NCBI RefSeq assembly: GCF_963678635.1
Contig: NC_087068.1
Coordinates: 6,723,907-6,787,906 of the forward strand
From: Symsagittifera roscoffensis
Lineage: Eukaryota > Xenacoelomorpha > Acoela > Convolutidae
Length of the DNA stretch: 64,000 bases
Direction of reading: 5' to 3'
This document shows, in pieces, positions 24,301 through 36,300 of this stretch (within the stretch, counting starts at the first letter, position 1; every line of letters begins with the position of its first letter). The position numbers were made by a program, and so were the translations under genes. The notes under the pieces were generated by a model that worked only from the letters and a program-made list of their open reading frames with translations, had not been told where the DNA came from and did not search any database.

Positions 24301-27300
24301 AAATTTAGCATGTTCAGACCATTGGGACCAGAATATGGTATGTTCAGAAAATACTATGCTCAGACCATGTGGACTGAGTGAATCCGCTTTCAGACCGTGT
24401 GGACAAAAGGAATTCAGTGCCAGACCGTGTGGACCAACAAAATCCGGCTTCAGACCGTGTGGAACGAAGGAATCCGGTTTCAGACTGTGTAGACCAAAGG
24501 AATCCGGTTTCAGACCGTGTGGACCGACAGAACATCCCGGGTTGACCTCTATACAAAAAAAAGCTTATCATAAAGTTTCATACAAAAAAAAATGGTTATC
24601 ATACAGTTTCATGCATGGGTTCTATAGAAAAATGGTTATGATAGGATGTCCATTTATAAAAATGTATGATAAAATTTTTTTCATTGAATTTTTTTTCAGG
24701 AAAAACTTTAAAAAGAGTTTTTTTTGGTAAATTTAAATGAACTTGATTCGTTTTTTGATTAAGTTAGATCAAATAAGCCCATTTTTTGTTTTTTTTTACA
24801 AAAAATGTTTATCATACGATTTCTATTCTATGAAAATGGTATGAAAATTTTCAGACTTTGCAGACTTATGTTCAGGCTTTGCAGACTTATGTTCAGACTT
24901 TGCAGACTTATGTTCAGATTTTGCAGACGTATGTTCAGACTTTGCAGACTTATGTTCAGACTTTGCAGATTTATGTTCAGACTTTGCAGACTTATGTTCA
25001 GACTTTGCAGACTTATGGTTAGACTTTGCACACTTATGTTCAGACTTTGCAGACTTATGTTTGGGCTTTGTAGACTTATGCTCAGACTTTGCAGACTTAA
25101 AACCACGACCTCGACCCGGGTAAATGCAATTTTTTAAAATATTTTCTAGAATTTTGAGAACCAGCTGATAGAAATCGTGACAAGATTTGGACTTTAGCCT
25201 TTGCTGTGTTTATTTGATCTACTTAAGGCTATAGTTTCGACTTCGACTGTATCAAAAGCGTGTCAATAAGTGCTTTTTATTCCATACGCGTTTTTAAGGT
25301 AACTAAACGAGCGAAAGCACGACCCTGCCCATAGTTACTTCCCAATTCATAAGATGATCGTAAAAACATGGTTGTAAGATTATTGCCTAAAATGGAGTCA
25401 TAAAATTTTTTATTTTTCTCACCACATAGCAGTTTTTTTGCACAAAATGAATATTTAAATTAACCTTAATTATTTTCTCTCTCTGTCTCTTTTTCCTATT
25501 TAAATTTTCAGACAAATTTAAACTAATGTTTTTGCTTACCAGGTTGGTAAAAACAAATTTTAAAAGAACTTAGAATCGTATCATTCTTAATTAAAATAGC
25601 GACGCTGGTTCAAGTAACGATCTCAATTTTTTGTTTTTTGTTTTTCCGCAACATAAAAGGCAAGTAAAGAGCATCATCGTCCGAAAAAACAAATGTGAGC
25701 TCATAAGTTTGAATTTCCTGGGTGATTTGCGAGAATGTTTCCACAGCAGCAGAAACTGGTTATCAAATACTGGTTATTTTACGGCTTCAAAAACTTTTGA
25801 TCAAAATTTTTGATCTGGCCAATTTCTTCCAAAAAATTTCATCTAGCATGTGTCAAAATTTCAGTTTTATAACTGAAATAATTGCAGCCAAAACGACAAA
25901 AACTCAAAAAAAAGAAAATTCGTTCATCCGCTCGCTGAATTCATTGAAAATCCGTTCATCCGCTCGCTGAATACGCGTGACTGTATTAAGAATAAGCTAG
26001 GATAAAAAACTTTTTTTTATGCAATGCGAAAAAAACTTACAAGAAAGTTTGAATTTCTAATTGATGAATGAAACAATTTTTTAAGCGCAGACAAATTGTC
26101 ATGTCACAAATGAATTTTTTTTTGTAAAATTAAAGAAGTTCGAATCTTGCCTATTTGGGATAAAAAAACACGCGATTTGTTTTGAACAAATCAAGTTGGT
26201 AATTTGATTGCGGACACGAAGTTTATTTAATTATTTCAGATTGTGAAGACCACCAGAGATTTTGTTTAAAAAAACTGTGAGAAATTAAAACAATTGCAAA
26301 CAGAAACTTAATAGAAATCACTCGTCTCAGCTGGCAATAAATTTTTATTTTCTCGTTTTGTAGGTCGGAAAAAATTACTTCGATCAAACTTTATAAAAAA
26401 GAATATGGAATTAAGCCTAGTAGGACCGTCGACTGGGAAAAAATGTAGTACGATACGAGAAAATTGTGCACAGTTTCTTTTAGAGAGAATCTGATAAGCA
26501 AAAATTTAAAAAAAAAAGACAAAAAGTCGAGATGGATGAGGGCATTTTTTGTAAAAACTAAGTATAATATAGGCAGTGCGCGGTCAGAGAACAATGGGTG
26601 CTTGGAGTTTTTTAGAGAACTGGAGATAGTTTTTGTATGCTGTATTTTGTTCCAGATATTAAAACTCTTTCAGACTAATAGAAACGTTACAGTGAGCTAA
26701 AGAAATGTTGTTCTCATCTTCAAACAGTGATAAGCCGCAAAATTTTTGAGGATTCATCAACAGGTGCTGGTACAACCGAAATGAAGGAAAGTTGGTCATA
26801 GCCAATTTTGAAAACAATAAAAACAGTAAAGAGCTCATAGAATTTTTTCGGACTCATCTCTGTGAGTCTACATGGCGGAAAACCAAATGAGCAGAGAAAA
26901 AGGACCAATATCTATTGAATAAATTTAATAGATATTGGCGCCCAACAAAAAAAACCTGCTATTCAACGCAAGTTGACAAAGCAAGATGCCATAAAGAAGT
27001 GCACACTGTGACTATACCGACACTCTGTACTTCGCAGTGAAGTTGAAAATGAAACAATACGCATTTTGACCTCAGAAAAAAAAATTTGATTTTTTTTATA
27101 TCTCTTAACCGAAAAACCAAATGAGCTGAGAAAAGGAACTTTTGGATAAAATACTAGAAGACAACAGTACCTTAATTTGGCCATTTTTTAGTGTTTGATG
27201 TTCTCAAAGAAGGGTTAAAAATTTCTTGTCTTAGGAAAGACATTTTTTTAGTTCTTTTCCTTGATCCGCTACCCGCCCCCTGATGAGCACCAAACAGTGA

Positions 27301-30300
27301 AGTACTGTAAATAAAATGTAGATCCATCAACAGGTGTTTGTACCAACCGAAATGAAGAAATATTGAGTATTGCAAAATTCGAAAACAAAAGTGTTGGGGA
27401 ACTCAAAAAACGTTAGATTCTTATCTTAGTGCATTTATGTGGGCTAAAACCAAGAAATATGATAATAAAGAATTGTCTGATTAAGCATTAGATGATATCC
27501 GTTTTCCTGTTTCACCAACTTAGTTTTGGTTTTTGATTTTTTTTACAGAAACTGGGCTGGAAATGAAATATAAAATGAACAAAATAATTTTTGTAATTAA
27601 AAAACTTTGAAAACTTTAAATGGAAGTCAGGGTATTCTTAACTTTGCCCTGATGCGTGCACTTTTGTCTTTTTTGTTTTTGATTGTTGTGTAATTATGGA
27701 ATGGATAATTTGTGATGTGACGATGTAAAGAATGAAGAAAAAAATTTTTTTTACAAATAATAGTGGTTTTTTTTTCATTTCTCTTCTTTTTCTTCTAACC
27801 CTCGCCCTTCCACACCACCACTTCAAACAAACATCATTTCGAGGTGTAACGAGGGGTTTTAAAAGTTAAGACATGGGTGCCATTTTTATTTTTGATAGCC
27901 GCATGTCAATTTTTGTAACAATGTAAAAAAACACTTCTTGAAGTTAACAGATAGATTAAAATTGAAAAGAACCTCCGATTTTACAAACATGCAATTTATT
28001 TTGGCTATGACAAACATATTTGCATACTAAACCTTGTTAGGGTAATATTTAGTTGTTGATATTCATGATGAATTACTTGAAAAAACGATAATATCTAGTG
28101 CTAAATTATAAATGATCGAAGTGTGATCATAATTTTTGGTTGATGTAATAACAACTTAAGAGATGACAACTTAAGACTTGAGAACCACGAGCCTTAACAG
28201 TCAAGAGGTCAAAGCCTAAAAAGGCAAATCAGTCACTTATATATATATAAGGGACGAATGAGCCCCCGCAGATACTCTTGTGACAATCATCTACAGATCA
28301 CTGGCGAACATTTCTAGCATTGAACAACTGCTTCCTCAGCGCCACTCCAAATCAACGGAGTGAATCAACCTGCTCCCCATCCAGGTCAATATCAATCGAG
28401 AGTCCAAGAGTGCAGGATTCCCTCGGCCTCCAAAACAACCTACACTACACTTCAACATTTCTACATCGAAGGTCTACTAAAGGACGCCAAGAAGACCCCT
28501 CAAGCTGATCAAGAAGCCCCCTCAGGCTGTTCACTGTTGAAACGGACCACCCAGCTCTTCTCACTGGTCCCAAACTGTTCAGAGTGGTCCAGTAACTTCA
28601 AAACTCAGGGCAGACTCATATTCAATTTTTTTTCTCAAAAACGTGCTGAAATTTTTAAATTCATATCCACGGTGCGTTGTGTTTATCATTCGCATAAGTT
28701 CCTTAATTGTACAATAATCCCTGATTAATTGTTAATCCTCGGGGCGCCCAGATAGTACAATTCTAAATAAAGGGGTTCATTCAGAAAGTCTCAGCACCAA
28801 AAAATTCCTCACCCAAAATTTTCTAGCCCCAAACTTTTCCTTGAATTTTCAAAAGCTTAAAATATTTTAGCCCAACACTTTTTTCTAAATTTTCCAAAGT
28901 CTGTTTTGTTATGTAGCAGTTTCCTTAACTCATAACTAAAAAACTTTTTTGAACATAACCAAAAAAGAAGTCACAAAAAAACCATAGAAAGTCGCAAAAC
29001 TCTCTAATTCACCCTATTCGACAAAAAAACAAAAAAATGAACCAGTGAGGTCTAAAAAATTTTTTCATCCTAATCGAAAGGTAAAATTGTATTCTCGGTC
29101 AAGTTTCATTGCAAAAAAAACTATCAATGCTACTTGGTACTTTATATTTGAAGTAAGTGAAACTTCATAATTTCTAAAAAGCTTGTAGGAGTCCTTTACG
29201 ATTTACGCACGCTCGTAGTGCCAACAGGGCCGTTCGTATCTTTTGTCTACAAAAAAACGATTGTTACCTAAACCTACTTTCATCAATTTCATAACTTGTA
29301 TTCTGACATTTTTATACCATTCATATATATTCTTTTCACCTTTTCACAACTATAACGATGGCTCCAAAAATGTCACAACAAGCGCTCAAAAATAAATAGA
29401 CGTTTCGCTACATTTCTCTTGAAAGCCCTGAACGACAACTTAGCAGCGAAATGGTACAGTCTACTGAATTAGAGGATGTAAAAATAACGGCTAACGTGCT
29501 TTAGAAATGTCGGCACGAAAAACGCTACAATGCGACGATACGAAAAACACTACAACGGGATACAGATTGATGACTCCTCCAGTCACGCTCTACTCTGCAA
29601 CTATCTTGACATACGATCCCACCCAGCAGAATTATTCCCGTGCGAACTTCCACTACAACTTATAACAACACGTACAAAGTTTCATATGCAGCCATTAGAT
29701 TTGATACTATTACAACAACAGTACCATCTAAGCCGTTTGCGTTTCACCAGCCAATCCGCTATGACTACACTACTCAAGGAATATACACTACGACAGAGAA
29801 ATCGAGATCTATGCAGCATTCCATGGCCATCACATCGACGACAATGTGATGAGATATACGATCGACCTGGCTCATATCAGAACCCTGAGTTCTCTGGAAA
29901 TGATTAATATCTACTGATACTGAATCCAGCTGTACAACAGCCACAGATTGGTGCTAATGGTCTTAACATGCACTCTACGGACCGAACTTGTTCAAGAATT
30001 GTGGCTCCAGTCAATCACTGCCTCCGTTGTACTGATCAGAAAACGAGCAACAATACCTTTTATTACAGTCTCAAAGGTTACAAGTTTCCTGGTATTAAGC
30101 TCCCAACGTTTGACAGTAATTCCTTAGAATAGAATAACTGGTTTAAACTGTTCCAAAGTGCAAAAAAAACAATCCCAAGTTAACTGATGTGGGGAAAAAA
30201 ACTCTTTTACAGTTCCCATGTGTTGATAAAAACATAAACGTTGAAGAGAGCTATGGCACGAACTCTTCATAGTATATTCAAACAATAGAAGAACTAATTC

Positions 30301-33300
30301 GAAGATGTGGCATCCCTAAATTTGCTGTTGCAGCTTTTACTAGGAAGCTAGAAAACTTTGAACGACTGTATAATAATGAATTTCAAACGCTCGTCAGGTT
30401 CGCTGGTTTTCTACGTAAGCTGGTGCTCATTTTCGAACTAAACAACTATACGTCCGACTTGAACTTGAGTAACCTTACTCGACTTGCTAGCTCTAAAGTT
30501 CCTCCAGCAGTCTAGTTCAAATTGGAAGAATACTGCGTACTTAATGGGATGGACTATGCTACACTCAAAGATCTCACGAACTGGCTTTAAGAACTACTCT
30601 AGAGCTTGCGAGAACTCAAATTTTTTACCCAATGCAACACGCCCTTTTGCCGGAAACACAATTGGAAAAACAAACAACGACAAAAATCCTTTGTAACCAT
30701 GCAAAACCGCCAGCGAACCGAAAAAACTAATAACTTCAACAATGAACCAAGTAAACGGAATCGTTATTTCCGCTGGACAATGAAGATCACCAGACTGGAC
30801 ACTGTCCAGCTTTTGTAAAGCTAACTACACAACAAAAAACTCATTTTGTGAAGGATAAGCAGTTGTGCTTCAACTGCCTGGGTAACCATATGACAACTGA
30901 CTGTACTTCTGCAAGACATTGATTCATAGATGACTGCGGGGTAAAACACCATTCTATAATACATAGGAATCAGGGTTAAACTGCGCAGCTACATACTCAG
31001 ATATCCAACAAAATCAATTTGGAAAACAAAGTGAAAACAAAATCCGGTTTGAAAAACCAACTCCTTGTTATGCCCATTACTTTACTCAACAACAACAAGC
31101 TGTTCCTTGCTATGCAATTCTTGACAATTGCAGCAGCTGTTCTTATGTCCTGAAAAGCACAGCTGATACCTTACAGTGTAAGTCCAGTCATTTAGTTGAA
31201 TTAAGCATTCGTGATACTTTCAGTGAGGACACTGTTTCGTCAAGTCTGATGCAAATACACATTGAACATTTCAACTCCACTTCTCCTACCTTTACTCTGC
31301 AAGCAATCTACTCGGTGGAAACGCCCAACTTCGATTTGATAGGTGTCGCAAAACTGAACAACCTATGTTCCTGGTCTGACCATCTACGATACATTGCGTT
31401 TCCTAATCTCCTCGAAAAGTCGGGACACATTCTACTCGGCATCGACGTTTTCTGGCATATCGCAGAGAAGGAAAATTTGAAGGGCCCTGTCGGCAGTCCG
31501 TATGGAGAGCGCAACTTACTGGGTTGGACGTTAACCGGTCCGCTTCATCAAAACTAATTAGATGATCAGTGCAATGATGAAATAACCAATTTCATAGATT
31601 TAAAGCAACACGAGGATGATTCCTTAAAACAAATTGTTGAAAAAATTTGGAAAGTGGAAGATTCCGGCACAACTTTTAACTTAACTTAACTACCACTTCC
31701 AAGCAAACATACTACGCAATAAGAGTTATTGAAACAAAGCAATCAACATGACGGAGCTCGCTACTGAATCAGTTTGCTTTGGAAGAGCAACACAACGATG
31801 CCAAACAACTATGTTGTTGCTAAAGCTCAAGTTGAATCTCTATAAGGATGACTACAAAAGGACAAACTCACGATCCAACTCTACGACAAGTCATTATCAA
31901 CTGATATTGATTAAAGTTATGTGATACCCATAACTCTCCTACATCCCAACATGGTAACTGCTGCACCGTAAGACCCCAGAAACCTGGTAAAGTTCGACGT
32001 GTAACAAAAGCTGCATCGAAGTTCAAGGGCATTTCTCTCAACTCTTGTTGAGAGACGGGACTGTATCTACTTAGTAACATGTTTGGTTTGTTATTGAGGT
32101 TTGGAGAAGAACCACTAGCAGTTTCTGGTGATATTGAAAGCATGTTTATGCAGATAGTTATAAAAGAAGACGATCAAAAGGTTCTATAATTCTTGCGGCC
32201 GACTAATAAAGGAGTTAAGCAGTATCAGTATACGCGTCCAGTCTTCGTAGCTAAGTGCTCGCCTGCAATAGCCATCTTCGCACTACATCAAACAGTAGTC
32301 GACTTCTGCAACAAAGAACCCAACATATAGCAACTAATTCTTATTCGCTTCTACACGGATGACTTGGTTCATTCCTATGACAATCTACTGAAGCCCAGGA
32401 ATCAACAAAAGCTTTAAAGGTGGCACTAAAAAAGCATGTTTCAAATTAACCAACTTTATATCGAGTACTAAGGAGTTGCTTGATTTCCTCAACAAACACA
32501 AAACTGAAAAAAAAGATCTCATCGGGTTTGGGAAGTGAAGTGGGATACTATGAATGATACGCTCATTATTCAGCCCGTACTGAAAAACAATTTAACGGCT
32601 GAAGGATTGTCTCAACGTAAAATTCTGTCTACTGTAGCCAGAATCTTTGATACACTGGCGTTGTCAGCATCATTTGTCATAAGTCTCAAAATACTGCTTC
32701 AAAAGCTTTGGCGATCTGTTGTTTGAATTTTTTCAAGAAGTTCCTCAAGAATATATCCCGATTATCGATAAATGGACCCGACAGTGTGGACAAGAAAACA
32801 GGGTGAAATTACCAATTTTCATAGGCCAAATCAACAGGCACATCGATATACAACTACAAGTTTTCACCGATGCCTCTGAGTGCGCCATGGCAGCTTGCAC
32901 ATTTATCCGTATTTCGAACCAAGCCCATAAATATTTATCATTTATGGTTAGAAGAAAGCATATCCAAGCTCGAATTGCAAGCTGCAGCAATTGGTGCACG
33001 TCTTTGCAGTTACAACCGAAGAACCTCGACTAAATTTCAACACCATTGATTTCTGGACGGTAGTACGATAGTAAATGCATGGATGAACATTCCGGAAAAG
33101 CAAAAATCTTACATGCTAACATAATTAACGAAATTCTGTCAGTTTCTGAAACCCAATATTGGCATCATATACCCGGTAAATGGGACACGGTTGATCACTC
33201 TACAAGAAGTTTTCCACTTCAGGACGTGGAACGAACATATTTGGTTGGAAACACCGGAAATTCTACGCTCACCAACCTCAAGCAAAACTACAGGACGACA

Positions 33301-36300
33301 CAATTGCTCAACCGGTTTTCAGAAGTTTAGATAATGCGAGAACTACACGACAGAGTTACTCAACCGGTTTTCACAACAACAGATGAGGAGAGAAATACTA
33401 CACTATAATTCGACCGTACAATTCTACATACCAACGCTATGGTGAAACGGGAAAACATTTCTACTAGCGCAAAAAGGAACCAATTATTGATGTTTTAAAA
33501 TTTTTTGATTGGCATCGTCTACTCCGCGCAAAAGCTCGTGTTGTACAGTTCTTGGACATTCTTCAGCAGAAATTAGAACGCGATTCAACAATAGACGACC
33601 GGGAGATGGCTAAAACTCTAATCTACGAGCAATCACAACACACTACTTTCCCTGAAACTGTTAAACGCTTAACTAACAACAAAGCCTTGGACAACAAAGA
33701 TGATTTACTGCCATACTTACCATTCATGGATGATAATCTTACTCGTGCACGAGGACGACTGAGATATTCACAAATGCCAGATGCATCTAAGTACCCTATT
33801 AATCTAACCAAAGGAGCCTTGGACACAACTTATGACCAAAAACGCTCATCATAAAGGCATGCATCTCGGCACCAGATTTGTACGACACTACCTGCAACAA
33901 AACCTCATAAGTTTGGGTCTCAGAAACACCTTGAGACCCTCGCCACCACTGTTTCTTAAGCCGCCTATTTCAAAGGGAAGGTTAAAACCCTTTTATGCCT
34001 GATCTACCCGCACAGCGCTTCGATGACTCGAAAACTATTCCGTTTTCATTCAAAAACGTTGGACTGGACAATATTGGTCCATATTAAATTGTTGAAAAAG
34101 ATACGACAGAAAAAAAACTACATTTGTCTCTTTACTTGTTTAACAACTCGTGCAATCCATCTGGAAACTACCGACAATCTAACAACTGAAAATTGCTTGA
34201 CAGCGGTTCCTAGAATCATGACGCGACGTGGTTCTACTATACCAATTCTTTTGGTTAACGCAGCAGACTTTCTCGCCGCACGTGAGCAATTCATGAAACA
34301 ATCCTTAAAATTCAACAAAGACGAAATAGCAACAAAGCTTCAGCTGAAGTCAATCGACTGGTGTCTTAACCCACGATCTGCTCCTCATTTTGGTGGGATG
34401 TGGGAAATTCTCGTTTCGATCATCAAACGAGTCGTTCTATTGAATTTAGGATCGGACAGACTTCCAGGGATCTTTTTTCAATTATTGTAGTGGAATGCGA
34501 AAGCTTCATCAACTCAAGATCACCGACTCTTGTAAGTTGCGCCATTATTGACAAATTACCACTTACACCTAACCACTTCCTACTTAAGAGGCCTTTCATT
34601 TATGGTCCCGTAACTTCATTCTACGACCAAACAATACCAACGAACTAAGCAACAAATCCTGGAAGCGAACCAAGGACCGACTAGACATCTTCTAGAAGCG
34701 ACTATTGAAAGAATACGCTCCCAACCTGATCAAACGAACTAAGTGGAAGCAAAAAAGGGAAACCATAGACAAAGGTGACCTCGTGTGGATCCTCAAAGAC
34801 TTCATTCCACGAAGCGTATGGCCCCTGGGTAAGGTTCTTGAAACGTTTACCGGTCCTGATGGCGTTGCGCGCTCATGCGTAACCAAAACAGCGTTAGGAA
34901 CACTTACTAGGCCCGCGGTGAAACTAGCTTTAGTAGAACCAAAAACGGATTTTTAGACCTCACTAGCAATTGTGATACCAAGTCCTGCTTACAGTTCGCT
35001 GCAAGCAATCTACTTAACAATCTCCCCTTTTCTCGATTGGGGGGAGATATTGTTAAGTAGATCCGAAAAACATTTCTTCACATTCTCAGATTGTTGTCAA
35101 AATTGACAAAGTGCACTAATAAAGCCATTAAAGACATATCAAACTAATGTAAAACATTGTAAAACCACCCATTAGACTATAAGATTGATGCTCAGGCGAG
35201 GGACAGGAAAACAGACCAAACTTTTGCTAAAAAAAGTTTCAAAGTTGTTTTTATAAGTTCTAAAGGCTAAGTTTTTACGATAGATATAATAACCACCTAA
35301 AAGATGACAATTTAAGACTTGAGAACCAAGAGTCTTGGATAAATGAAATTGATGTTTATATGAGGGGAGGTGGGTTAAAGGAAAAGGCATTAGTTTATTA
35401 ACAAGTATAATGTTTGTTGAAAAGTTTTGAAAAGCATTGAAACTTGAGGCTCTCTTTCCTTTTCTTTTTCCCGCAAACTTTTACCAAAAAATTGTTGTTC
35501 ACGTTGAGTAATTGTTACAAAATTTGGCATGCGGTTTATTTAGGGCCGCAAAAAACATAACTGTTCTTCACGTTTAACCTAATTTGAAGTGGGGGAGAGA
35601 AAAAGAGCCAAATTGAACAATGAGGATGGGGGCTAAAGAACTGAACTCATTGCAGATGGTGAAAAAAGGCTGAAAAAACCGAACTCAACAAAATAATCAA
35701 ACTGCCTTTTTTCTAATACAAGTTAAAGGAAGACAACAAAAACAACAAACACCGAGGAATTTATTCTGCGTAAATAAAAACGAAAAGTTTCTTTCAAAAG
35801 TAAGTCGTTTTCAGCCTTCTTTACTCAATCGCAAAGAAGGTCAAAGCTAACCTTTCAAACACATATTGAGCAAAACATTTTGGTTTCAATTTGAAAAACT
35901 GGTTTTTCACATTGTAAAACTTATAACAGATGAATTAATCACCATTCAAAAAGTCATTACAAATTATGGCAAGTTAAGACTTTTTTGAAAACGGCATTTT
36001 GATTGTTTAGGAAATTTAAAAAACTTTTGAAGTTGTTTGTCTTAAAAACTGACCGAGTAAGCGCATGTGACTCCGCAGAAAATGAAGTAGACAAAAGACA
36101 CAGCCAGTCGCGTTCTCTCAGACTGGGCTAGTTGGGTTGCTGACGTCTGTTGCGACTGCTGATGTTCGCCCTTGACGCTCTTCGTCTCACAGATAGAAAC
36201 TCCTCCCAGTCCCCCATCGGAGTCTGCATCACTGTCCACTCCGATAAAACTCCCCCCACCCACTGCGCCAGTTCCCATTCGCACTTCAAGCAGCTGGTGT

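Larger units (their letters stand above)
28147..35340 (+). mobile_element. Decayed BEL/Pao LTR retrotransposon
   Basis: Landmarks in order on the plus strand: partial 5' LTR with TATA region, gag, CCHC knuckle, aspartic protease, RT with YTDD, RNase H, integrase, BEL-type C-terminal domain, hairpin/PPT and partial 3' LTR. A 50-bp stretch, acaacttaagagatgacaac at 28149 and its counterpart at 35292, overlaps between the two partial LTRs, so each LTR kept a different end. Many stops and frameshifts make it non-functional. It sits in intron 1 of the synthase gene, antisense to it. Confidence 0.85.

Noticed and set aside
24281-24730. 149-codon repeat protein gene
   Set aside because: The frame is open on both strands because the unit is 30 bp; the remainder is low-complexity AT sequence.
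24805-25137. 110-codon MFRLCRL repeat protein
   Set aside because: Explained by a 21-bp minisatellite; the opposite strand is open too.
31868-32143. Minus-strand 91-codon frame
   Set aside because: Antisense of the BEL reverse transcriptase, whose plus-strand motifs are clear.
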